Assembly: GCA_021847605.1 (NCBI GenBank)
Contig: JAJZQN010000008.1
Location: 60,524-124,523, forward strand
Direction of reading: 5' to 3'
DNA length: 64,000 nt
From: Pseudomonadota bacterium
GTDB lineage: Bacteria > Pseudomonadota > Alphaproteobacteria > Sphingomonadales > Sphingomonadaceae
Shown here: positions 34,114 through 42,087 of the stretch, piece after piece
How the letters are laid out: each line of letters opens with the position of its first letter
Numbering within the stretch: the first letter of the stretch is position 1
Translations under genes and position numbers: made by a program
Notes under the pieces: model-generated
Told to the model about the DNA's origin: nothing
The model's database searches: none
The model's input: the letters and a program-made list of their open reading frames with translations, nothing else

Positions 34114-35154
34114 TCAAGCATCGGCGAAGGTCCAGCGCACCGTTTCACCAGCATGGAAAGGAACGACGCTGATGTCACCCTCGGTAATGACATCCGGCAC
34201 AACCACATCCTGCCGCGTCAGCGTCACCTTGCCCTCATTGAGCGGCAGGCCATAGAAATTGGGACCATTCTCCGACGCAAAGGCTTCCAGCCGGTCAAGC
34301 GCGCCCTCCTCGTCGAACACCTGCGTATAGCTTTCCATCGCATAGGGTGCGTTGAATATGCCCGCACAACCGCAGGAGTTTTCTTTACGGCCGATGGCAT
34401 GGGGCGCACTGTCGGTACCCAGGAAGAATTTGGGCGATCCCGAAACGGCCGCCTTGCGCACCGCCAGACGATGCTGCTCGCGCTTGGCGACCGGCAGGCA
34501 ATAAGCATGGGGACGAATGCCCCCGTCGAAAATCGCGTTGCGGTTGATGATCATATGCTGCGGCGTGATCGTCGCGCCGATCTGCGGTCCGCTGGCCTTC
34601 ACGAAATCGACCGCCTCGGCCGTGGTGATATGTTCCAGCACGATCTTGAGCGCGGGATAGTCACGAACCAGCGGCGCCAGGGTACGCTCAATGAAAACGG
34701 CCTCGCGATCGAAAATATCGACGTCCCGATCGGTGACTTCGCCATGGATCAACAGCGGCATGCCGATCCGCTGCATGGTTTCCAGCACGGTGGTCAGCTT
34801 GCGAATATCCGTCACGCCATGCGCGCTGTTGGTGGTGGCGTGGGCGGGATAGAGTTTGCACGCGGCGAACACGCCCTGCTCATAGCCCCGCGCGATTTCT
34901 TCGGTATCGGCGCCATCAGTCAGATAGCAGACCATCAGCGGCGTGAAGTCGGCGCCCTGCGGCAGCGCCGCCATGATCCTGTCCCGATAGGCCGCTGCCG
35001 CAGCGACGGTCACGACCGGCGGCGTCAGGTTCGGCATGACGATGGCCCGCGCAAACTGGCGGGCGGTGAAGTTGGCGACCATGTTCAGCATGTCGCCATC
35101 GCGCAGATGCACATGCCAGTCGTCGGGGCGGCGGATCATAATCTGAGAAGTCAT
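34114..35154 (-). CDS. pyrC: Dihydroorotase (class II)
   Basis: A 346-residue cytosolic zinc enzyme that closes carbamoyl-aspartate to dihydroorotate in pyrimidine synthesis. The metal pair is H14 and H16 (DWHVHLRDG), the carboxylated bridging lysine is K100 ([14 protein letters not shown]), and IHGEV and [13 protein letters not shown] supply further ligands and the catalytic Asp. The length fits the class. It stands alone, downstream of a tRNA with its own terminator. Confidence 0.96.
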   Translation of the reverse strand: MTSQIMIRRPDDWHVHLRDGDMLNMVANFTARQFARAIVMPNLTPPVVTVAAAAAYRDRIMAALPQGADFTPLMVCYLTDGADTEEIARGYEQGVFAACKLYPAHATTNSAHGVTDIRKLTTVLETMQRIGMPLLIHGEVTDRDVDIFDREAVFIERTLAPLVRDYPALKIVLEHITTAEAVDFVKASGPQIGATITPQHMIINRNAIFDGGIRPHAYCLPVAKREQHRLAVRKAAVSGSPKFFLGTDSAPHAIGRKENSCGCAGIFNAPYAMESYTQVFDEEGALDRLEAFASENGPNFYGLPLNEGKVTLTRQDVVVPDVITEGDISVVPFHAGETVRWTFADA

Positions 35155-35235
35155 GCCCCCGCTCTAGCGCCGCGAAAGGAAATGGAAAAGGTCGATGCGT
35201 CATCGGAGGGACGATGAACTGCAAATTTATCCATC

Positions 35236-35270
35236 AAAGAAAACCGCAGACGCGCTTACTGATGCGTCTG
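35236..35270 (-). terminator. Terminator of the tRNA(CAT) gene
   Basis: On the minus strand CAGACGC pairs with GCGTCTG and is followed by CGGTTTTCTTT. It lies between the tRNA and pyrC. Confidence 0.75.
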
Positions 35271-35303
35271 TTTGCAGCAACTGTTTAGCAGATCGCGTGA
35301 ATT

Positions 35304-35380
35304 TGGTGGGCCCGGCAGGACTTGAACCCGCAACCTATCCGTTATGAGCGGACAGCTCTAACCAATTGAGCTACAGGCCC
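35304..35380 (-). tRNA. tRNA with CAT anticodon, probably tRNA-Ile2
   Basis: A 77-base cloverleaf with encoded CCA. Acceptor GGGCCTG pairs with CGGGCCC (one T-G pair). The anticodon stem is GTCCG/CGGAT with loop CTCATAA. The CAT anticodon fits either methionine or the lysidine-modified isoleucine tRNA. The acceptor and loop resemble bacterial tRNA-Ile2 more than the elongator tRNA-Met I know from alphaproteobacteria, but this is a judgement. Confidence 0.85.
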
Positions 35381-35410
35381 CACCTGTTGGAGGCAGCCGA
35401 ATAAGCAGCA

Positions 35411-36448
35411 TCACGCCGCTTTGCAAGCTTGTCCGCGCATTGGCGTTGCATCCAATAGCTGATCAAGGCTGGCGGCCATCACGCCGCGCCGGGCCATATG
35501 GTTCAGAATCATGTCCCACCATGTGTAGAAAGCTGTGCGATCGGCTTCGTCGCGGACATAGGGCGTGTGCCCCGGTTCCAATGTGGGGGAGTGAAAACTG
35601 AGGTTCAGTACCCTTACGCCTTCGTCCAGCAAGGCATCGATCGCCATGATCGCTTCATGCGCGGGGACGCCTTCGGGTGTCAGGGGAACGCGGCTGAGCA
35701 TGCGGGCGCGTGACAGGGCACCGGCCAGTGGTCCCATGGCTTGCGCGGCGCGATAGAGACGTTCGCCACCCCCGCGCAGCAGTCCGGTGAAGGCGGTAGA
35801 GAGCGGCAGTTCGAACAAGGTGCGGCCCGGCCCGGCCCAATAGGGGTGCTGAGGCAGCGCGTTGAAATCGGGACCATGTTGATGGCTGTAATCGAAGCGG
35901 CTGCGCACCGAGCTGTCGAGACGGAAGCCCGCCTCTTCCAGCAGACGGGCGCTGTTGGGGCCGACGCCATAGCGCCCGGCACGATAGGCGATCGGGCGGC
36001 GGCCGAAACGCTGTTCGATCCGGGTGCAGAGCGCCTCCAGCTTGGCCCGTTCGACAGCTTCGGAGAGAAAGCCGACATAGGAATTGGCGGCATTCACTTC
36101 CTCGACATGGGGCGGGTTGACCCATGGATGGAGATGGGCGCCGATGTCGGCGGCGCCATCCGCCAACCATTGGCCCATCATCGCAGCGGCAGCATCGTCG
36201 TCAACGACCGGATAGTCGGTCACGTAAACGGGTTTTACACCCGCGGCGGCAAAATAGGCCTGGCCCCGTGCCATCCCAGCCAGCGCACTGACGCCATGGC
36301 CGGTGCGGCTGAACGGCGCGTCCCAGTCAAACTCTTCCTCCGTATCGACGAACAGCATGAAGCGCGTGCCGAAAGCGGGATCGAGGGCGATCATGTCCTG
36401 CGGCAGCGGCGGCGCCAGCAGATTGCCGTCATGATGAGGTGCGGTCAT
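35411..36448 (-). CDS. WalW-like polysaccharide deacetylase family protein
   Basis: A 345-residue protein with a NodB-type deacetylase fold. The FVDTEEEFDWDAPF segment (about residues 32-45) holds the first catalytic/metal Asp, GAHLHPWVNPP (about 103-113) the histidines, and IAYRAGRYG a later motif. The C-terminal LNLSFHSPTLEPGHTPYV supplies another His. This matches proteins annotated WalW in polysaccharide gene sets. It may deacetylate a surface glycan. There is no signal peptide, and no polysaccharide cluster is next to it. Confidence 0.8.
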   Translation of the reverse strand: MTAPHHDGNLLAPPLPQDMIALDPAFGTRFMLFVDTEEEFDWDAPFSRTGHGVSALAGMARGQAYFAAAGVKPVYVTDYPVVDDDAAAAMMGQWLADGAADIGAHLHPWVNPPHVEEVNAANSYVGFLSEAVERAKLEALCTRIEQRFGRRPIAYRAGRYGVGPNSARLLEEAGFRLDSSVRSRFDYSHQHGPDFNALPQHPYWAGPGRTLFELPLSTAFTGLLRGGGERLYRAAQAMGPLAGALSRARMLSRVPLTPEGVPAHEAIMAIDALLDEGVRVLNLSFHSPTLEPGHTPYVRDEADRTAFYTWWDMILNHMARRGVMAASLDQLLDATPMRGQACKAA

Positions 36449-36528
36449 GGGGAAGACCTAGTCGGGAATGATTGAAATAGGGTTGCAGGACGACATGATT
36501 CGGCCGGTCGATTGTAGGAGAAGCAGAG

Positions 36529-36662
36529 CTTAGCTTCTCATATTTCCCGGACATTTTGAAATTTCATGTCGCATCCCCGTAACTATCGCAAATATGCAGG
36601 GAAAGCCCGCCATCCGCTTTCAGCGATCATCCGACATCGCCAATATCGTAGGACAGCGAAAT
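36529..36662 (+). repeat. Intergenic repeat element, copy C
   Basis: It begins with the 29-base core (36529-36557) and ends with GTAGGACAGCGAAAT (36648-36662), 119 bases between block starts as in copy B. The interior is mostly different from B, except for a CGATCAT...GCC motif just before the end block. A hairpin GAGAAGC (36518-36524) / GCTTCTC (36533-36539) overlaps the core. It fills most of the 218-base gap before the deacetylase gene. Confidence 0.55.
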
Positions 36663-36666
36663 ATCA

Positions 36667-38430
36667 TCAGCCGATGTCGGCATTATCCTCGGCCACGCCG
36701 ACAGCAGGAATGGTCAGCAATATACGACCGGCTTCGACGAAAAGCGCGCCGCCGCAGGTTGTGGCAAGACCACGGATCAGCCGCAGGGAAAATCCCAGCC
36801 CCAGCAGCGGACCATCGGCCCAGTCCCCCTCGCCGACATAGGCAGGATCGAGCAATTGCGCTTCCTCCAGCCCCGCCAGAGACGATGGCCGGTCAATCGC
36901 CAGAACAACGCGACCTTCGCCACCGTCAGGCTGAAACCAGCAGGCGCCGGTAACGGCTTCGCCGACAGGAGCCACCGACACCATAGTCCGCAACAGATGC
37001 TGAACCATGCGTTCGCCATGGACGGCATCCAGTTGCACCTGAGGCAGATCGCGCGCAATGGCGATGTCGATAGCCGGCGAACCGGGTTCGCTGAAGCGCG
37101 CGACGGCCTGTGTCACCAGCAATGCCGGGTCCATGCGCTGAGGACTATTCCCCTCATCCCCGCGCGACACGCGGGCGGCCAGATCCAGATCGTCGAAGGC
37201 GGCCAGCAGGTGGCGCGCATCCAGAGCAATCTTGCCCGCCATGTCGCGATATTCGGGACCGGCCGGGCCAAACAACTGCTGCTCGATAATTTCCGCAAAG
37301 CCCAATATGGCGTTCAGCGGCGTGCGCAATTCATGCACCAGCTGGCGCAGGGAATCGGCGGAAAGGCCCGCAATCGCCACGGCAGAGGCCGGACGCACCG
37401 CCACTTCATGCAGATAGGGGCGACGCGCCTGCCCCCGATACCCCTGAAAGCGACCGGAGCGCGGATCGAAGAAGGGTGTGGCGGACAGACGCCATTCCCC
37501 CTCCATCGCGCCGCCATTGATGGTGTAACGCCCGTTCTGAAACCCGCTGCGCCGCGCGAAAGCGCCCGCGACATGACCGTCGGGTCCGCTGCCCCCTTCC
37601 AGTGCGACCTCGCCCAGCGCCAGCCCGATGAGCGCCGCGCGTGGCCCTTTATCGACCCATAATATCGTGCCCATGGCGTCGGTTTCGAAGGCGAAAGCCT
37701 GTGGTGCGCGGACATCTTCAACCGCGTCCGCACGCGCCATGCCCGCTTGTCCCAACGGCGCACGGCCATGGGTGAAGCGCGCGATACGATCTACCAGATT
37801 GCGAATCTGGCTTTCTTCGCCAATTCCCGCCTGACTGGTTTCGGCCTGACTGGTTTCGACCTCGCTGGTTGGCGGCGCAAATGCGGGTGGCGGCAGCAGA
37901 TCGGCTACCTCGTCCTGCACGGGCGTCGCCATCTCGTCCGTCAACAACATCGCGGGTTCCCCCACCATGTCGTCCCGGTCGGTCGTCAGCACCAGATCGG
38001 TAGCGCCAAATGCCTCCAGCGCCTGCCGAACAGCCTCTCCAGTGTCGCGTCGGCCACGCAAAACCCCACGCGCGGTCGGGTTCAGATGCGGCAGCAACGC
38101 GATCCACTGAGCATCGGGCAGGTCGGCGCGCGACATGGCTGCCGCAGCGATCGATGGCCGGTCATCCGCAAAAAAGGCCGCGAGCGCGGGCGATCGCAGG
38201 CGTCGCCCCAATTCGACCACCGTGGCCAGACGCTGCGTTTCCGACACCGTTTTGCGCAGTTCACCAAGCCGGTTCAGCAATGCCAGACGCTCTTCATCCG
38301 CCAGCGACGAATGATCGGCCCGATCACGCTGGGCCAGCAGGTCGACGCATTGACGCCACAACGTCACGCCGCTCAGTCCGCTGCGATCGTTGACCGCCAG
38401 AACTGTCTGCATGAGATCGTTGAAACGCAA
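36667..38430 (-). CDS. Histidine kinase-like protein with degenerate ATPase domain
   Basis: A 587-residue protein. The N-terminal 130 residues look like HEAT/DUF2336-type helices, followed by an acidic, Thr/Ser-rich linker with a repeated TSQA motif, a PAS-like central part (FAFETDAMGTILWVDKGPRAALIG ... GRFQGYRGQARRP) and a HisKA helix with an intact phospho-accepting His in LVHELRTPLNAILGF (about 365). The C-terminal ATPase region keeps GLGFSLRLIRGLA, but the N-box Asn (QHLLRTMVSVA) and the DxGxG of the G1 box (DRPSS) are absent. It may be a phosphotransfer or sensory pseudokinase. The start is TTG at 38430 with GGGGA seven bases upstream; ATG at 38412 is the alternative. Confidence 0.8.
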   Translation of the reverse strand: MRFNDLMQTVLAVNDRSGLSGVTLWRQCVDLLAQRDRADHSSLADEERLALLNRLGELRKTVSETQRLATVVELGRRLRSPALAAFFADDRPSIAAAAMSRADLPDAQWIALLPHLNPTARGVLRGRRDTGEAVRQALEAFGATDLVLTTDRDDMVGEPAMLLTDEMATPVQDEVADLLPPPAFAPPTSEVETSQAETSQAGIGEESQIRNLVDRIARFTHGRAPLGQAGMARADAVEDVRAPQAFAFETDAMGTILWVDKGPRAALIGLALGEVALEGGSGPDGHVAGAFARRSGFQNGRYTINGGAMEGEWRLSATPFFDPRSGRFQGYRGQARRPYLHEVAVRPASAVAIAGLSADSLRQLVHELRTPLNAILGFAEIIEQQLFGPAGPEYRDMAGKIALDARHLLAAFDDLDLAARVSRGDEGNSPQRMDPALLVTQAVARFSEPGSPAIDIAIARDLPQVQLDAVHGERMVQHLLRTMVSVAPVGEAVTGACWFQPDGGEGRVVLAIDRPSSLAGLEEAQLLDPAYVGEGDWADGPLLGLGFSLRLIRGLATTCGGALFVEAGRILLTIPAVGVAEDNADIG

Positions 38431-38634
38431 AGATAATCCCCGTATTTGCGCGCGCCACAGCCGGAAAAAATGGCGGCAATATCGCTTGGTCGATTCATGG
38501 ATAGGCCGTTATTCCGCAAAGGGAAAGAGGCGCGGGACATGAACGAAATCGACCGTCGCATAGTGGGACAATTGCAATGCGCTGAAATATTATTATGATG
38601 GCGCGCATTAACAGGACAGGAAATAAGCAAGATA
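38431..38634. promoter_or_regulatory. Divergent spacer between kinase-like gene and Lrp-type regulator
   Basis: This 204-base stretch is moderately AT-rich near 38575-38630 and should hold both promoters. No clear dyad or sigma signature could be assigned. Confidence 0.3.
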
Positions 38635-39108
38635 ATGGCCGGCCCTAATATCGATGACATCGATCTGCACATTCTGGCGGAGTTGCAGGACAATGGCAGG
38701 ATGACCAATGTGGACCTGGCGCGCAAAGTGGGGCTGACGGCGCCGCCGTGCCTGCGCCGCGTGCGCGCTCTGGAGGAAGCGGGCGCCATCACGGCCTATC
38801 ATGCCGTGGTCGATCCGGCGATTCTGGGCTATACCATCACCGTGTTCGCCATGGTCAGCCTGAAGAGTCAGGCCGAAGCAGACCTGAAGGCATTTCAGGA
38901 TCATGTCGCGGGTCTGGCCGAAGTGCGCGAATGCCATATGCTGAACGGCGAAATCGACTTCATTCTGAAAGTCGTGGCGAAGGATTTGCAGAGTTTTCAG
39001 CAATTCCTGACGTCGAAACTGACGCCGGCGCCCAATGTGGTCAGTGTCAAAACGTCGCTGACGATCCGTACGTCGAAAAACATGCCGGGCGTTCCCCTGC
39101 CCCTTTGA
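38635..39108 (+). CDS. Lrp/AsnC family transcriptional regulator
   Basis: A 157-residue regulator. An N-terminal helix-turn-helix (about 5-60: IDDIDLHILAELQDNGRMTNVDLARKVGLTAPPCLRRVRALEEAGAI) is followed by a RAM ligand-binding domain (ITVFAMVSLKSQAEADLKAFQDHVAGLAEVRECHMLNGEIDFILKVVAKDLQSFQQFL). Such proteins sense amino acids and form octamers. It is divergent from the kinase-like gene and ends in a strong hairpin shared with the convergent TPR gene. Targets unknown. Confidence 0.93.
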   Translation: MAGPNIDDIDLHILAELQDNGRMTNVDLARKVGLTAPPCLRRVRALEEAGAITAYHAVVDPAILGYTITVFAMVSLKSQAEADLKAFQDHVAGLAEVRECHMLNGEIDFILKVVAKDLQSFQQFLTSKLTPAPNVVSVKTSLTIRTSKNMPGVPLPL

Positions 39109-39123
39109 TCCAATCGAACAGGG

Positions 39124-39156
39124 TTTGCCGGGATGGCGTCACGCCACCCCGGCAAA
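39124..39156. terminator. Hairpin between convergent lrp-type and TPR genes
   Basis: TTTGCCGGG (39124-39132) pairs with CCCGGCAAA (39148-39156), extended inside by TGGCG/CGCCA. It has no long T-tract but is well placed to stop both transcripts. Confidence 0.5.
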
Positions 39157-39166
39157 GCATAGGATG

Positions 39167-40417
39167 TCAGGCCGACTTGCGGCTCTGATGATCGACCCAG
39201 ATTTGCCAGAAACCGGCAACATTTGCCCAGTTTCCACCAACCTGCGCCAAGGCAGCCTTGGCCCCGTCCATATCACCCGATCGCGCCAGAGCGACACCAA
39301 GGCGCGCGTTGGCGCGGTCTGCATCGACACCGCCTTTGCTGAGGGCAAGGCGATATTGCTCGACCGCCTGAGGATATTGCGCCAGCGCGAAATAATCGTC
39401 GCCGACCGATGCCGCATCCTTGCCGCTGGATGCGGCCGCCGCCTTCTTGGCCTGAGCCGGCAGGGCAGCCAGTTCCTTCGTCGCTTTGGGCGTAACGGTT
39501 TTGAGCAGCTGGCTGGTTGCCGCCTGCGTCGGCGTCAGCTTTCCAACCTTGCGACCTGCTTCGATAATCGCCTTGGATTCGGCAGGATAGCCGGCCTTTT
39601 CGGCAAGCTGGGCATAGGCCTGATAATCGCGTTCGCTGGCCATGGCGCCATTCGCGGCCTGAAGACGATAAAGGTCCAGCTGCAATTGCGTGTCCATGCC
39701 CGACGACGCCAGATAATTGGTCAGAGCCGACCGCCATTCCTCCGCCGTCGATGTCTGGGCCAGACGTTCGCGATACAACTGGCCGACTTCCTGCCAGTCG
39801 TTCGCCTGATAGGCCATGGAAATCGCGCGATCGAGCCAGGCGAGAGGCACCGGCTGTCCGGTTGCGCGCTGCTGCGTCAACGCTTCACGAACATAAACGC
39901 GCGCATCCTTCGGCTTGTTGCGGCGCAGGGCAATGTCCGCGCGCAGCAGCGTAGCGTCGATGCCGGTATATCCCAGCGTCTTGGCATAATCGAGCTGAGC
40001 AATGGCGTCGTCATAATTGGCGACGCGGAAGGACAGATAGCCCGCCACATAGCGCAGGCGCGGCGCATCCTTTGCCGGCACCGACGTCGTCTTGAACATA
40101 TCGGTCAGCGCGATCCGTTCCGCCTGCATATCGCCGCGCAACATGGCGAGTTCGAAACGCAGGGCGGCCGCGACATAGGATTCAAAATCATTGGTCGGGC
40201 TGAGCATCCCGATCCGCGTGCCGGCCGTCGCCGCATCGCGCGCCTTGATCGCGGCGCTCGCAGCCTGCGCTTCCGTCTTGAAATTTTCCGACATGGCGAT
40301 CGGCGGTCCCGCGACCACGATCTTCTTCTTGGCCTGCACCATCGTGCCGGTCAGCAACCCAGCGACGGCGATCGCCGTCAGCGGAATGATACGCATGAGT
40401 TGAACTTGTCCCCGCAT
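39167..40417 (-). CDS. Secreted TPR-like repeat protein (tandem copy 1)
   Basis: About 416 residues with a signal peptide (MRIIPLTAIAVAGLLTGTMVQAKKK) and helical TPR/Sel1-like repeats across the mature protein. The last repeat, DDYFALAQYPQAVEQYRLALSKGGVDADRANARLGVALARSGDMDGAKAALAQV, is closely related to the end of the neighbouring gene. The start at 40417 has GGGGG close upstream; ATG at 40396 is the alternative and opens directly into the signal peptide. It probably acts as a periplasmic scaffold. It lies 111 bases after its paralogue. Confidence 0.75.
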   Translation of the reverse strand: MRGQVQLMRIIPLTAIAVAGLLTGTMVQAKKKIVVAGPPIAMSENFKTEAQAASAAIKARDAATAGTRIGMLSPTNDFESYVAAALRFELAMLRGDMQAERIALTDMFKTTSVPAKDAPRLRYVAGYLSFRVANYDDAIAQLDYAKTLGYTGIDATLLRADIALRRNKPKDARVYVREALTQQRATGQPVPLAWLDRAISMAYQANDWQEVGQLYRERLAQTSTAEEWRSALTNYLASSGMDTQLQLDLYRLQAANGAMASERDYQAYAQLAEKAGYPAESKAIIEAGRKVGKLTPTQAATSQLLKTVTPKATKELAALPAQAKKAAAASSGKDAASVGDDYFALAQYPQAVEQYRLALSKGGVDADRANARLGVALARSGDMDGAKAALAQVGGNWANVAGFWQIWVDHQSRKSA

Positions 40418-40479
40418 TAGCCCCCGGAGCCTCCCCGCCTTATGGCCGGACGCCATCCGGTCCATTCATTGAATATCGG

Positions 40480-40510
40480 TCCGGGCCACCCATCGGCAGG
40501 GCGGCCCGGA
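40480..40510 (-). terminator. Hairpin between the two TPR genes
   Basis: TCCGGGCC (40480-40487) pairs with GGCCCGGA (40503-40510). It lies after the stop of tandem copy 2 on the minus strand, without a T-run; it may attenuate rather than end transcription. Confidence 0.4.
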
Positions 40511-40528
40511 TCGATTGACAGAGTTATA

Positions 40529-41803
40529 TCAGGCGCCCTTGGTGCCCAGATAGGCCAGCCACAGGTCAGCGATCTGCTTGCGCGGACCAGCCTGAACCGA
40601 GGTAAAGGCCGCCTTTGCGCTGGCATTGTCGCCACCCAGGGTCTTGGCGATGCCAAGGCGGGTGTTGACCTCATCCGCGTCCACGCCGCCCTTTTGCTTG
40701 GCGAGTTCGAACATCGACGCCGCCTTGGCATAATCGCCATAGCCCATATAGGCGTCTGCGGTGGCGGCAGCGATTTTGCCATTGGCGGCCTTCTGCGCAT
40801 CGGCTTCGGCCGAACCCAGCGAACCCTTGTCGCCCGCGATCTTGGGAACGGCGGTCTGATAGAGGTCGGCCCCCTGGGTAGCGTTCAGCACACCCTTCGA
40901 ACGGCCCGCATCGATGGCAGTCTTCACTTCGCCATAAATGCCGGTCTTCGACGCCATTTCGGCATATTCGATGAAGTCGGCCGCGACGACGAGGCCGCCC
41001 GACACGTTCATCAGACGCAGCACGTCAAGATTTTCACGGTTCGAGATGTTAGGGTTGGCGCGCTGGAACAGGCGGATCAGCGTGCGGAGATTTTCACCGC
41101 TGGGCTGTGCCTGATAGGCGAGCTTGGCCCATTCGGTCACTTCGGGCAGGTTCGCGCCGGCAGCGCGGCTGACGCCGATCTGATACCATTGGGCCGGAAC
41201 CTGCTGACCCGACGCCTTCATCGCGTCCGCCGCAGCCTTCAGCGCAGCCAGACCCTGCTGATTGAAACCACGAGCCGGTTCGGCCGAAGGATTGGTGGTG
41301 CCAGCCTTCCCGAAATAGGCCTGCGCGATGGTGGGGTTCACGGCTTCCGGCTTATAACCGGCAGCAAGAGCAGCCTGACCGCGCTGAATGGCGACGTCAT
41401 AATTTTTGGCGCCCAGCGCCTGATCGGCGGAAATGGCGTTGAACTGACCGGCCTGTTCGGGCGGGGTCTTGCCGCTGTCGAGCATCTGGTTCAGCGCTTC
41501 ACCCTGAAGCGCGGCATCCTTGCTCGCGATCGAGGTGTTCAGCTTGATGGCGCCGATCTGATATTTGTCGTCGGGCGACTGCGCTTTGCTGTCGGCTTCG
41601 GCCAGAGCGGCCTTGGCCCCGGCGAAATCCTGCTTTTCGGACGCAGCCTGCGCGGTCTGAAGCGCCTTCAGCACGTCGGGCGAAACATTCAGCTTCTGCC
41701 CTTCCTCCTTTTTTTCCTTCTTCGCGGCAAAGGCAGGCGCAGTCATCGCGCCGCCGGTCAGCGCGAGAGTCAGGGCAAGCGCCACCGGGGTAACAAAACG
41801 CAT
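40529..41803 (-). CDS. Secreted TPR-like repeat protein (tandem copy 2)
   Basis: About 424 residues: signal peptide (MRFVTPVALALTLALTGGAMTAPAFA), a Lys/Glu-rich stretch (AKKEKKEEGQK), then helical repeats. The C-terminal ADAYMGYGDYAKAASMFELAKQKGGVDADEVNTRLGIAKTLGGDNASAKAAF matches the other copy. AAGGAG lies nine bases before the ATG at 41803; the ATG at 41812 directly abuts that site and is less likely. Longer frames to 42064 cover the gyrA leader and are not coding. It is divergent from gyrA. Function unknown; conserved tandem arrangement suggests a joint structural or chaperone role. Confidence 0.8.
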   Translation of the reverse strand: MRFVTPVALALTLALTGGAMTAPAFAAKKEKKEEGQKLNVSPDVLKALQTAQAASEKQDFAGAKAALAEADSKAQSPDDKYQIGAIKLNTSIASKDAALQGEALNQMLDSGKTPPEQAGQFNAISADQALGAKNYDVAIQRGQAALAAGYKPEAVNPTIAQAYFGKAGTTNPSAEPARGFNQQGLAALKAAADAMKASGQQVPAQWYQIGVSRAAGANLPEVTEWAKLAYQAQPSGENLRTLIRLFQRANPNISNRENLDVLRLMNVSGGLVVAADFIEYAEMASKTGIYGEVKTAIDAGRSKGVLNATQGADLYQTAVPKIAGDKGSLGSAEADAQKAANGKIAAATADAYMGYGDYAKAASMFELAKQKGGVDADEVNTRLGIAKTLGGDNASAKAAFTSVQAGPRKQIADLWLAYLGTKGA

Positions 41804-42087
41804 GATCCTCATCTCCTTTTCGCGCCTGATAAGGGGTTCAGGCGGGCATCCGGGGTTGAGCGCCGTATAGGGGACGGCGCGTGAACGACTTTTGAACAAG
41901 CCTATATCGCTGCGTTTTGCAACTGTCTTGCATCGCCTTTCGTTCCGTAAGCGTTCGTTGCTGGCGACGGCCGCCGCCCGGCAAGCACGTACGGGCCTGT
42001 ACGGGCATGCGCGAGGGGTGACAGATTTGTTTCGCTCCGCTAGTGCTACAGCAACGAAATCCATTCACCCACATAAAGAGAATCGCA
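41804..42087. promoter_or_regulatory. Divergent promoter region of TPR genes and gyrA
   Basis: A 284-base spacer. It holds an imperfect tandem repeat of GTACGGGC (41989-41996 and 41999-42006). AAAGAG (42075-42080) is the likely binding site for the gyrA TTG start. No further signal could be assigned. Confidence 0.4.

Noticed and set aside
41989..42006. GTACGGGC tandem repeat as a regulator array for gyrA
   Set aside because: Only two imperfect units; too little to call.
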